A stretch of DNA of 64,000 nucleotides from Nocardioides euryhalodurans (lineage in GTDB: Bacteria; Actinomycetota; Actinomycetes; Propionibacteriales; Nocardioidaceae). The notes under the pieces are model-generated. The model was not told where the DNA came from, ran no database searches, and worked only from the letters and a program-made list of their open reading frames with translations. Shown in pieces: positions 34,749 to 42,473 of this stretch (positions within the stretch are counted from its first letter, which is position 1; each line of letters starts with the position of its first letter). The DNA lies in NCBI RefSeq assembly GCF_004564375.1, contig NZ_CP038267.1, forward strand, positions 1,676,501-1,740,500, in the 5' to 3' direction. The position numbers and the translations under genes are program-made.

Positions 34749-36245
34749 TCACGGCGGGCGGTTGCCGCGGGACTCCTCCTGGGCGACGAGCCCGTCGAGG
34801 TCGGACAGCCGGTCGAGGCCCCGCACGGCCTGGGCCATCCGCTGGTTGCCGGCGAAGCGCTCCCGGTGGCGGTCGAGGAACCACCAGTAGCCCGCCGTGA
34901 AGGGGCAGGCGTCCTCGCCCACCCGCACCGTGGGGTCGAACCGGCACGACCCGCAGTGGTCGGTCATCCGGTTCAGGTAGGCACCGCCGGACGTGTAGGG
35001 CTTGGTGGCCATCACACCGCCGTCCGCGTGCTGCGACATCCCGACCACGTTGGGAACCATCACCCAGTCGTAGCCGTCGACGAAGGCCCGGTGGAACCAG
35101 TCGGTCACCTGGGAGGGCGACCAGCCTCGCTGCATCGCGTACGACCCCAGGACCATCAGCCGCGGGATGTGGTGCACCCAGCCGTGGGTCGCCACCTGGT
35201 CCAGCGTGTGGGAGAGGCAGCGCGCGTCGGTCGCGGCCGCGTCGAGCTCGCGGAACCACTGCGGCACCCGCTCGGTCGCGGACAGCTCGTTGCGCCGGCG
35301 GTAGGACGGCCCGAGGTGCCAGTAGAGGTGCCAGACGTAGTCGCGCCAGCCGAGCACCTGCCGCACGAACCCCTCGACCGCCGCGATCGGCGCGTCGCCG
35401 GACAGGTACGCCTCCTCGGCGCGGCGGACCACCTCGAGCGGTTCGAGCAGCCCGAGGTTGAGCGGTGCGGAGACCAACGAGTGCGCCATCCAGGGGTCGC
35501 CCTCCAGCACGGCGTCCTCGTGGGCGCCGAAGTGGGGCAGCCGGTGCTCGACGAAGCGGTCCAGCGCGGCCAGCGCCTCGCGTCGCGTCGCCGGGAAGCG
35601 CCGCGGCCCGTCGCGCCCGAGGAAGGTGACGTCCCCGTTACGCTCCCACCGGTCGAGGTCCTCGCGGACCTCGGCGTCGATGTCGTCCTCCTCCGGCCAC
35701 CAGGGCTCGGGGACGCCGAGGGTGTCCGCACCGCGCGGGGGCGGCTCGCGGTTGTCCTCGTCGAAGTTCCAGCGACCCCCGGCCGGGCCGCCGCCGTCGA
35801 GCAGCACCCCGTGGCGGCGGCGCGCGTCACGGTAGAAGTCCTCCATCAGCAGCCGGCGTCCGCCCCGCCCGTCGGCCCAGGCGGTGAAGTCGTCGCGGCT
35901 CGTGGCGAACCCACGGGCGTCGAGCACGGTGAGGTCGAGCTCCTCGGCGAGCCGACGGACCAGCCCGAGCGCCGCGTACGACGTCGGGTGCACCACCTGC
36001 ACCGGCCCGGACCCGGCGTGCTCCCGCACGGCCGGCGCGTACGTCTCGCTGTTGACGTACGTCGTCCTGTCGCCCAGCTCGGCGGCCCGATGGCGCATCG
36101 CGGAAAGGACGAGGTGCGCCTTCGCACGGTGGAAGCGTCGCCGCACGAAGACCGCCCGGGACTCCACCAGCAGCACCGGGCCGCGGTGGTCGTGGACGAA
36201 GTGCGGCCCGAGCTGGTCCCCGAGGAGCCACCGCAGCCTGGTCAT
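34749..36245 (-). CDS. FeS-type cryptochrome/photolyase (PhrB-like)
   Basis: 498 residues. The N-terminal DPRP-type domain and C-terminal FAD-binding helical domain match the prokaryotic (6-4) photolyase/FeS-BCP family. Four cysteines that would hold a 4Fe-4S cluster are visible: one in ARCLSHTLDQ and three in DHCGSCRFDP...DACPF. FAD-pocket residues such as TKPYTSGGAYLNRM and the MQRGWSPSQV helix are present. It would repair UV-induced (6-4) photoproducts or act as a photoreceptor. The ATG at 36245 is ambiguous but gives the correct N-terminus. It is followed on the strand by no operon partner. Confidence 0.9.
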   Translation of the reverse strand: MTRLRWLLGDQLGPHFVHDHRGPVLLVESRAVFVRRRFHRAKAHLVLSAMRHRAAELGDRTTYVNSETYAPAVREHAGSGPVQVVHPTSYAALGLVRRLAEELDLTVLDARGFATSRDDFTAWADGRGGRRLLMEDFYRDARRRHGVLLDGGGPAGGRWNFDEDNREPPPRGADTLGVPEPWWPEEDDIDAEVREDLDRWERNGDVTFLGRDGPRRFPATRREALAALDRFVEHRLPHFGAHEDAVLEGDPWMAHSLVSAPLNLGLLEPLEVVRRAEEAYLSGDAPIAAVEGFVRQVLGWRDYVWHLYWHLGPSYRRRNELSATERVPQWFRELDAAATDARCLSHTLDQVATHGWVHHIPRLMVLGSYAMQRGWSPSQVTDWFHRAFVDGYDWVMVPNVVGMSQHADGGVMATKPYTSGGAYLNRMTDHCGSCRFDPTVRVGEDACPFTAGYWWFLDRHRERFAGNQRMAQAVRGLDRLSDLDGLVAQEESRGNRPP

Positions 36246-36269
36246 GTCAACGTCATGTCGAAGCCGGCG

Positions 36270-36698
36270 TCAGAGCTTCGCGAGCGCCTCGCGCAGCCCC
36301 TGCTCGGCCTCGTCGCCCAGCTTCTTGAAGGCGCCGCCGAGGAAGGGCGTGACGAGTTTGGCGACGCCCTTGAACGTGAAGTCGGCCGTGTAGGTGACGC
36401 TGCTGCCGTCGCCGACGGCGGCGATCTCCATGGTGTCGATCGCGGTGACCGTCTTGTTCTCGCCCCGCAGCCGGACCAGGGCATGGGGCACGTGGTCGAC
36501 CACCGTGTAGCGCAGCTCGGTCTTGCGGCCGTTGAACTCCGAGACGTTGTCGTAGACGGTCCCGACGCCACCGTCGCCCTCCACGCGGACCGTCGAGACG
36601 GTCCCCGGGTCCCACTCGGTGGTCCGGGTGAAGTCGCTCAGGTAGTCGAACACCGCGGCGGGGGCGGCCTGGGTCTCGACCGTGCGCTGGATCATCAT
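36270..36698 (-). CDS. SRPBCC-fold (polyketide cyclase-like) protein
   Basis: 142 residues with the START-like pattern: N-terminal beta strand with VETQAAPAAVFDYLSDF, then WDPGTVSTVRVEGDGGVGTVY, then a C-terminal long helix (GDEAEQGLREAL). Such proteins hold a hydrophobic ligand in a helix-grip pocket. The ATG at 36698 follows TAGGGT (36705-36710, minus) by 6 nt. It is divergent from tspO. Ligand unknown. Confidence 0.83.
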   Translation of the reverse strand: MMIQRTVETQAAPAAVFDYLSDFTRTTEWDPGTVSTVRVEGDGGVGTVYDNVSEFNGRKTELRYTVVDHVPHALVRLRGENKTVTAIDTMEIAAVGDGSSVTYTADFTFKGVAKLVTPFLGGAFKKLGDEAEQGLREALAKL

Positions 36699-36760
36699 GG
36701 CTCGACCCTAGCCAGCCGCCCCTGACGGACCGCCTGACGTGGCGAGGCAGACTGGCCGAC

Positions 36761-37252
36761 ATGACCGCATCCGTGTCGACCCGTCCCGACCGACGTACGC
36801 CGGCGCTCCTCGGGCTCGTGGGGTTCCTCGTGGCCGTGGCCGTCGTCGCCGTCGTCGGCGGCCTGGCCGCCGGGTCGGCCGGGTCGACGTACCGGGCCCT
36901 GGAGCTCCCTCCCTTCGCCCCGCCCTCGTGGCTGTTCGGGCCGGTGTGGACGGTGCTCTACGTGATGATCGCGGTGTCGGGGTGGCTGGTCTGGAGAGCG
37001 GCAGGGTGGGGCCCCGCCTCGACGCTGTGGGTCGTCCAGCTCGCGCTCAACCTCGCGTGGACACCGCTGTTCTTCGGCGCTGGGCAGTACGGGTGGGCGC
37101 TGGTCGACATCGTGGCGCTCGTCGGCGCCGTCGGGGCGACGATCGTGCTCAGTGCCCGAGTCTCACGGCTCGCCGCGTGGCTGCTGGTCCCCTACCTCGC
37201 GTGGGTGTGCTTCGCGACGGCCCTCAACGCGGCGATCTGGTGGCTCAACTGA
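36761..37252 (+). CDS. tspO: TspO/MBR-family membrane protein
   Basis: 163 residues with five membrane helices and the typical Trp/Pro-rich pattern: LELPPFAPPSWLFGPVWTVLYVMIAVSGWLVW, with LALNLAWTPLFFGAGQYGWAL and C-terminal YLAWVCFATALNAAIWWLN. TspO proteins bind porphyrins and help control tetrapyrrole levels in relation to oxygen or light. A CAGACT hexamer ends 7 nt before the ATG at 36761. It is divergent from the SRPBCC gene and lies next to the photolyase, so a light-linked role is possible but not shown. Confidence 0.94.
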   Translation: MTASVSTRPDRRTPALLGLVGFLVAVAVVAVVGGLAAGSAGSTYRALELPPFAPPSWLFGPVWTVLYVMIAVSGWLVWRAAGWGPASTLWVVQLALNLAWTPLFFGAGQYGWALVDIVALVGAVGATIVLSARVSRLAAWLLVPYLAWVCFATALNAAIWWLN

Positions 37253-39475
37253 TCAGTCGAAGAGGGCGCCGACGTCGCGCGTGAGCGCGTCGGCCAGCGG
37301 GTGGTCGGTCCGCACGAAGGCCGCCGGCCGGCCCACGAGGGCCTCGACCTCGGTCGTCCCCTCCTCGTAGGCCTTCCCCGTGATCAGGTGGCGCCACTCG
37401 CCGGGTGGGAAGGTGACCTCCACCCGCCCCGTCGTCGCGTCGAGGACGGGCGCGACCAGCAACGCGTCGCCGAGGAAGAACTGGGTGTCCACCTCGGCAG
37501 CGTCGCTGCCCGGGGCCACCAGCCACCCGTGGCGGATTGCCGGGAGGCCCTCCTCGGTCGCCTGCGTGAGCACCGCGCGCCGGTAGGGCGCCAGCGCCGC
37601 GAAGACCCGCGTCATCCGGCCGAAGTGCGCCCGCTGCTCGTCGTCGTGGACCTGGACGTTGTCGTCGGGACGGTTGCCCTCGTGGGTGCGCATCACGACG
37701 CCGAACGCCGCCAGCTCGGTCCACCGCTTCAGCAGCTCGTCGGTGCGGACGTAGTCGGTCACGACCGCGTCGACCGAGGTGTAGCCGCCGATGTCGGAGT
37801 GGACCAGCGGCCAGCCCGAGACGCCGGCGGAGAAGGTGCCCAGCAGCGCGGAACGCAGCCCGTCCTCCGCGCCGAAGTCGACCAGCTGGTCGCCGTTCCA
37901 GAACAGCGACGCGTCCTCGCCCATCCCGAGCGACCCGCTCCGGAACCAGGTCACGCAGTCGGGCCGCGCTGCCCGCTCGCACGCCTCGCGGACGGTCTCC
38001 GCCCACAGCCCCGGCCACGCGTTGTGCGCCAGCCGTGCGTCACCGGCGTGGAGCCGCGCATCGAAGGGCAGCCCCTCCCCGAAGTCGGCCATGAACCCGC
38101 CCACTCCCGCGCCCAGCACCTCCTCGGCGATGACCTCGACGAACCAGTCCCGCGCCGCCGGGTCGGTCAGGTCGACGAGCGCCGCGTCGAAGCCGCCCTG
38201 GTCCAGGAGGTACGGCGACCCGTCAGGCCGCTCGACCAGGTGGCCGGCGTCGCGCGCCTCGGCGAAGAGGTTGCGGATGCCGGGGTCGTGCTTCGGTCCG
38301 GCGTCGACGAGGAACGGGTTGACGTACGTCGTGACGGTGATGCCCTCGTCGGCCAGGTCGGCGACCAGCCGCTCCCAGGCCGGGTAGCGCTCGCGGTCCA
38401 GCTGCCAGGTCCACCACAGCCGCTCGCCGAACGACGTCGTCCGCTGCCCGGTCCAGTCCTGGAGCCACACGCCGGAGACCTCCGCGCCGGAGGCGCGCAG
38501 GTCGGCGACGCGACGCCGTACCTCCTCGGTGCCTCCCTGCATGCCCACGATCGCGCCCTCCTGGGTCCAGCCCGGCAGCGTCGGCGCTCCGACCTGGCGC
38601 TCCGCGACCAGGTCGGCCGGGCTGTCCCCCGCCGTCAGCTCCGCGTCCAGGGTGGGCGCCCACACCTCGAGCGCGACCCGCTCGTCGTCGCGGGTGTCCG
38701 CGACCGCGACGGCGTGGGAGGCAGGCCGGTCCGCGACGAGGGCGACGCCGCGCAGGTCCTCGGTCACCCACGAGGCCCAGGCGGCGTACGTCGTGGTCGC
38801 GTCGCCGGCGGCGGAGCGGTTGGTGAGGTCGGCCAGGACGCTGAGCGGCTGCTCGCCCCGGCCCACGCCCTGCTCGCGGACGATGATCGGCAGCAGCCGG
38901 TCGTCGAGGTCGAAGTCGCTGAACTGCTCGCCGAAGCCGTGGACGCCGGCACCCTCGGAACGCCCGGAGCTGAGCACGACCGCGTCGGCGTCGGGCACCT
39001 CGACCTGCAGCAGCGCGCCGCCGTCGGGCCGCTCCCGGATGCGGGCGCTCCACCGGACCTGGTCGGCCTCCCCGTGGAGCGTGCCCTCCAGGAGCACGCC
39101 GTCGACGACCGCCCGCATCCCGGTGATCCGTTGCTCGGTCCACTCGGCATCGTGGCGCACCTCGGTGAAGAAGTAGCCGCGGTGCTCCTCGACGGCCACC
39201 TCGCCGCGGGCCGCCGCGAGGAACGCCTCACCATCGGGGCTCTCCCAGACGATCCGGCCGTCCTCGACCAGCGTCAGCCCGGAGGGACCGAGGGTGACCT
39301 CGACACCGCCCGTCGCCAGGGTCCCCTCGACGCCCTGCTCGACCACCAGAGCTGCCGGCTCGACGACCTCGAGCTCGTCCTCAGGGAGGGTGAAGGAGTA
39401 GCCGACGACGGCCGCCGCAGCGATCAGCAGGAGGGCGAGGGCACCCAGCGCGATACGGCGCAGCCAGCGGGTCAC
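37253..39475 (-). CDS. GH31 glycosidase with sulfoquinovosidase signature, N-terminally anchored
   Basis: 740 residues. The first helix at 9-28 is a signal anchor, so the enzyme works outside or in the wall. The GH31 barrel has nucleophile Asp464 (in FMADFGEGLP) and acid/base Asp529 (in WNGDQ). The residues that read the sulfonate in E. coli YihQ are at exactly the right spacing: Gln339, Arg352 and Trp355 in the QDWTGQRTTSFGERLWW block. It should cleave alpha-sulfoquinovosides from plant sulfolipid. The GTG at 39475 follows TAGCCT (39482-39487, minus) by 6 nt. No sulfo-sugar transport or oxidation genes are near. Confidence 0.85.
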   Translation of the reverse strand: MTRWLRRIALGALALLLIAAAAVVGYSFTLPEDELEVVEPAALVVEQGVEGTLATGGVEVTLGPSGLTLVEDGRIVWESPDGEAFLAAARGEVAVEEHRGYFFTEVRHDAEWTEQRITGMRAVVDGVLLEGTLHGEADQVRWSARIRERPDGGALLQVEVPDADAVVLSSGRSEGAGVHGFGEQFSDFDLDDRLLPIIVREQGVGRGEQPLSVLADLTNRSAAGDATTTYAAWASWVTEDLRGVALVADRPASHAVAVADTRDDERVALEVWAPTLDAELTAGDSPADLVAERQVGAPTLPGWTQEGAIVGMQGGTEEVRRRVADLRASGAEVSGVWLQDWTGQRTTSFGERLWWTWQLDRERYPAWERLVADLADEGITVTTYVNPFLVDAGPKHDPGIRNLFAEARDAGHLVERPDGSPYLLDQGGFDAALVDLTDPAARDWFVEVIAEEVLGAGVGGFMADFGEGLPFDARLHAGDARLAHNAWPGLWAETVREACERAARPDCVTWFRSGSLGMGEDASLFWNGDQLVDFGAEDGLRSALLGTFSAGVSGWPLVHSDIGGYTSVDAVVTDYVRTDELLKRWTELAAFGVVMRTHEGNRPDDNVQVHDDEQRAHFGRMTRVFAALAPYRRAVLTQATEEGLPAIRHGWLVAPGSDAAEVDTQFFLGDALLVAPVLDATTGRVEVTFPPGEWRHLITGKAYEEGTTEVEALVGRPAAFVRTDHPLADALTRDVGALFD

Positions 39476-39484
39476 GGCGGCAGG

Positions 39485-39985
39485 CTAGGTGGTGAGCAGC
39501 CCCAACACGTAGCCGACCTGCCCGAGGTGCTGCAGGCAGTCGCCCTGGATGCTCACCAGCCGCGCCCCCGCGGTCACCGGCGGGTCCCACCGCCGGTCGA
39601 CCACCCGGTCGAGCTCGGCCGCGTCGACGCGGGCGAGGTAGTCGCGCGTGAGGGCGTCGACGTCGGCGTGGTAGCCCACGAGCAGCGCCGGGTCGGTGAT
39701 CCGTACGGCGTCGACCTGCTCGCTGGTGTGGCCGAAGCCGATGTCCTCCGGCCCGTTGGGCAGCCCGAACCGCTCCTGCCACTGCTCCCACCGCTGCGGG
39801 CTGCCCGCGAGGTGGGCGACGTGGTCGTCCTGGACCCGCGCGAGGTGCCACAGCAGCCAGCCGACGGAGTTGCCGGCCCCGTCGGGTCGGTGGTGCAACG
39901 TGCGGTCGTCGAGTCCCTCGGCGTGGGCGGCGTAGAGATCACGGATCCGGGTGAAGGAGTCCTCGAGCAGGTCCTGGGCGTCCAT
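39485..39985 (-). CDS. DinB-fold protein (DUF664, mycothiol-transferase-like)
   Basis: 166 residues. The opening SFTRIRDLYAAHAEGLDDRTLHHRPDG, with the WLLWHLARVQDDH central helix and the C-terminal SIQGDCLQHLGQVGYVLGL, shows the three metal-binding histidines of DinB-fold proteins. In actinobacteria many of these are mycothiol-dependent transferases that detoxify electrophiles. The ATG at 39985 follows TACGGT (39992-39997, minus) by 6 nt. The stop overlaps the promoter of the GH31 gene. A perfect 7-5-7 palindrome at 39989-40007 covers its -10. Confidence 0.85.
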   Translation of the reverse strand: MDAQDLLEDSFTRIRDLYAAHAEGLDDRTLHHRPDGAGNSVGWLLWHLARVQDDHVAHLAGSPQRWEQWQERFGLPNGPEDIGFGHTSEQVDAVRITDPALLVGYHADVDALTRDYLARVDAAELDRVVDRRWDPPVTAGARLVSIQGDCLQHLGQVGYVLGLLTT

Positions 39986-39988
39986 GGG

Positions 39989-40007
39989 ACGACCGTACGT
40001 CGGTCGT
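39989..40007. promoter_or_regulatory. Palindromic operator candidate in divergent promoter
   Basis: ACGACCG-TACGT-CGGTCGT, a perfect 7-bp inverted repeat with a 5-bp spacer, spans the -10 of the DinB-fold gene (39992-39997). The -10 for the divergent SRPBCC gene, CAGGCT (40010-40015), is 3 bp further. A factor bound here could control both. The palindrome is seen; function is inferred. Confidence 0.55.
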
Positions 40008-40021
40008 GGCAGGCTGGCAGC

Positions 40022-40402
40022 GTGCAGAAGGTCGACGCCGAGGGCCCGCTGTCCCCGGCGGAGGTGTGGGAGCGCTACACGCACGCCTCGCTCTGGTCGT
40101 CGTGGGCCCCGCAGGTCCGCGGCGTCTCCGGCGCGCACGACCCGGTCCGGGCCGGCGACCGCGGCTGGGTGCGGGGCCCGTTCCCGCTGCGTCTCCCCTA
40201 CACGGTGCTCGCCGTCGACGAGGGTGCGCGGCGCTGGAGCTGGCAGGTCGGCATCGGCGTGGTCTCGGTCGTGATGGAGCACGGTGTCGACCCGGCGCCC
40301 GCGGGCAGCAGGGCCTGGCTGCGGATCGAGGTGCCCGGCCCGCTGGCCGCGCCGTACGCCCCGATCGCGCGGATGGCGCTGCGGCGCCTCGTCAGACCCT
40401 GA
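40022..40402 (+). CDS. SRPBCC-fold protein, short
   Basis: 126 residues of the polyketide-cyclase/dehydrase fold: LSPAEVWERYTHASLWSSWAPQVRGV at the N-terminus, then GPFPLRLPYTVLAVDEGARRWSWQVG and a C-terminal helix. Likely binds a hydrophobic ligand; no catalytic residues stand out. The GTG at 40022 follows CAGGCT by 6 nt. It is divergent from the DinB-fold gene and overlaps the amine-oxidase-like gene by 11 bases at its 3' end. Confidence 0.75.
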   Translation: MQKVDAEGPLSPAEVWERYTHASLWSSWAPQVRGVSGAHDPVRAGDRGWVRGPFPLRLPYTVLAVDEGARRWSWQVGIGVVSVVMEHGVDPAPAGSRAWLRIEVPGPLAAPYAPIARMALRRLVRP

Positions 40403-41633
40403 CGCCCAGGTCGGCGCCCACCGCGTCGGCGACCCGGCGCCCCGAGACGAGCGCACCCTGGATCGACGGGGTGGCACGGTGGTCACCGGCGACGAAGAGC
40501 CCGTCGCCGAGGTCGACCCGGCGGGCCAGCGGCTGACCGGCCGGGTGGGCGGGCAGCGCCCCCTCGATGACGTCGGTGCGCAGCAGCGACCAGCGGGTGC
40601 TGTCGGCACCGAACAGATGGCCGGCATGGCGGCGGGCCGCCTCCGCGGCGTCACGGTGCACCCCCACCGCCGTCGCGCCGACCAGCACCCCGCCGGCCGG
40701 GGCGTAGGAGGGCGCGGCGTTGGTCATGACCACGGCGTTGGCGAGCGGACCACGCTGCTCGCCGTCGACGTGGAGCAGCGGCCGCTCCGTCGGCGGGACG
40801 TCGGTGGCGAACCACCACGTCGTCAGCGACCGCATCGGCGTCGCCGGCACGGCCCCCAGCTCGAAGGCCATCACCGGGTCCGTCGCGACGACCACCGCGC
40901 GGGCCGCGACCCGGCCGGCATCGGTGTCGACGCCCCCGCTGGTCACCGGGCCCGCACGGACGCCGAGGTGGAGCGTGCCCGCGACCAGCCGGGCAGCGAG
41001 CTGGTCGGGCATGGCCTGCATCCCGGCGGCCGGGACGGAGGGGTTGCCGCGGGCGAAGGAGCGCAGCAGGAAGGACGCCATCCGTTGCGACGAGGCGAGC
41101 TCGGTCTCGCCGAGCACCCCGGAGAGGAAGGGTCGCAGCACCCGCTCGGTGAGCGCCCCGTCGAGGCCGCGGGCCCGGAGCTCCTCGAGCAGCGGGCGGT
41201 CGGCCGAGGCGCGGATCGAGTCGGCGGACCCGATGCCGAGCTGGGCGGCCCAGGCGCCGAAGGAGACCTTCTCGCGCACCGAGCCGACCGGCGCCGTCAG
41301 GTCGACCGGGAGCGTGGCGGGCATCCGGCGCGGGTCGCCGAGGACGTAGCGGCGGCCGTCGTAGGCGACCGCGAGCCCGGGGTCGAAGGCGCGCAGGTCG
41401 AGCGCGTCGAGGTCGAGGACACGCTGTGCCTCGGGGTAGGCCGGGTTGAGGAGCTGGAACCCCCGGTCGAGCCGGAAGTCGTCGACGACGTCGGTGCGCA
41501 CCCGGCCGCCCACCGCGTCGGCCGCCTCGACGAGGATCGCGTCGACGCCGCGCTCCTGGAGACGTACGGCGGCCGCCAGGCCGGCGAGCCCGGCACCGAC
41601 GACGACCACGTCGGCGCGGGTGGGCAGCGGCAT
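40392..41633 (-). CDS. FAD-dependent amine-oxidase/phytoene-desaturase-like protein
   Basis: 413 residues. The N-terminal VVGAGLAGLAAAVRLQERGVDA FAD motif and GRVRTDVVDDFRLDRGFQLLNPAY are typical of NAD(P)-binding Rossmann amine oxidases; the end holds FVAGDHRATPSIQGALVSGRRVADA, the second FAD contact. Substrate may be a carotenoid, polyamine or porphyrin-like compound; no carotenoid genes are nearby. The ATG at 41633 follows TAGGTT (41640-41645, minus) by 6 nt. Confidence 0.82.
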   Translation of the reverse strand: MPLPTRADVVVVGAGLAGLAAAVRLQERGVDAILVEAADAVGGRVRTDVVDDFRLDRGFQLLNPAYPEAQRVLDLDALDLRAFDPGLAVAYDGRRYVLGDPRRMPATLPVDLTAPVGSVREKVSFGAWAAQLGIGSADSIRASADRPLLEELRARGLDGALTERVLRPFLSGVLGETELASSQRMASFLLRSFARGNPSVPAAGMQAMPDQLAARLVAGTLHLGVRAGPVTSGGVDTDAGRVAARAVVVATDPVMAFELGAVPATPMRSLTTWWFATDVPPTERPLLHVDGEQRGPLANAVVMTNAAPSYAPAGGVLVGATAVGVHRDAAEAARRHAGHLFGADSTRWSLLRTDVIEGALPAHPAGQPLARRVDLGDGLFVAGDHRATPSIQGALVSGRRVADAVGADLGVRV

Positions 41634-41715
41634 GCCGCCAACCTAGCCGACCCTCCCGACACGACCGGGTGCGCGTACTCAGCCGCCGCCGGTGCCGCAG
41701 CCGCATGATGGTGGC

Positions 41716-42420
41716 GTGGTCCTCCCGCTCGCCGCCGCGTTCACGCCGTACGACGCCTCCCACGTGGGCGCGCTGGTGGTGCTCGTCGTCGGCGCGGTCG
41801 TCCTGGTCGTGGTGGGTCGTCGGCTCCGCGGGCGCGACCCGGCCGACCGGCTCGGCAGGGCGATGGCGGTCGCGATGCTGGCGACGACCCTGCCGCTGCA
41901 GGTCCTCTACTTCACGCCCGACTACTGGAACGTCCAGAAGACGCTGCCGATCCAGCTCTGCGACCTGGCGTCGTTCGTGTCGGCGTACGCGCTGTGGACG
42001 CACCGGCGCTGGGCGGTCGGCCTCACCTACTACTGGGGGCTGACGCTGACCACGCAGGCGATCCTCACGCCCGACCTCGACTCGGCCTTCCCCGACCCCA
42101 TCTTCCTGCTGTTCTGGGGGATGCACGTCGGGACGGTGTGGGCGGCGATCTACCTCGTCTGGGGCCGCGGCGTGACGCCCGACTGGCGCACGTTCCGGGT
42201 CGCCGTGCTCGCGACCGCCGGGTGGGCGGCCGCGGTCTTCACCCTCAACGTGCTGGCCGGGACCAACTACGGCTTCCTCAACCGCAAGCCGTCCGCCGCC
42301 TCCGCCCTGGACCTGCTCGGCCCCTGGCCTTGGTACGTGCTGCTCGAGATCGCGATCATCGTCGCGGCCTGGGCGCTCGCGACCTGGCCGTGGGTGCGGG
42401 GCGGGGGGGGCGCGGGGTGA
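41716..42420 (+). CDS. TIGR02206-family (YwaF-like) membrane protein
   Basis: 234 residues with about seven membrane helices. The start region F-T-P-Y-D-A-S-H and the LPIQLCDLASFVSAYALWTHRR segment, followed by YYWGLTLTTQAILTPDL and NYGFLNRKPSAASALDLLGPWPWYV, are family hallmarks. Function is not known. The GTG at 41716 was preferred over one at 41692 because CATGAT ends 6 nt before it. It ends in a Gly-rich tail at a hairpin terminator. Confidence 0.84.
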   Translation: MVLPLAAAFTPYDASHVGALVVLVVGAVVLVVVGRRLRGRDPADRLGRAMAVAMLATTLPLQVLYFTPDYWNVQKTLPIQLCDLASFVSAYALWTHRRWAVGLTYYWGLTLTTQAILTPDLDSAFPDPIFLLFWGMHVGTVWAAIYLVWGRGVTPDWRTFRVAVLATAGWAAAVFTLNVLAGTNYGFLNRKPSAASALDLLGPWPWYVLLEIAIIVAAWALATWPWVRGGGGAG

Positions 42421-42464
42421 TGTCGGCTTCCCCGCTCAGGCGGGGAGACCGACGCCAGCCGACA
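42421..42464. terminator. Nested hairpin between convergent genes
   Basis: An 8-bp outer stem (TGTCGGCT/AGCCGACA, 42421-42428 with 42457-42464) encloses a 7-bp hairpin TCCCCGC-tcag-GCGGGGA (42429-42446). It begins right after the stop of the membrane protein and ends 10 bp before the GH39 stop, so it likely ends both transcripts. There is no T-run. Confidence 0.65.
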
Positions 42465-42473
42465 CCCCCACGA

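Noticed and set aside
751..39475. Linking the flavin/FMN reductase pair to the sulfoquinovosidase as one sulfoquinovose pathway
   Set aside because: They lie over 35 kb apart with no oxygenase, transporter or shared operator between, so a joint role is not supported.
37301..40402. 1033-codon plus-strand frame ending in the SRPBCC gene
   Set aside because: Only the last 126 codons, from GTG 40022, have family motifs. The rest is a shadow of the GH31 and DinB-fold genes on the opposite strand.
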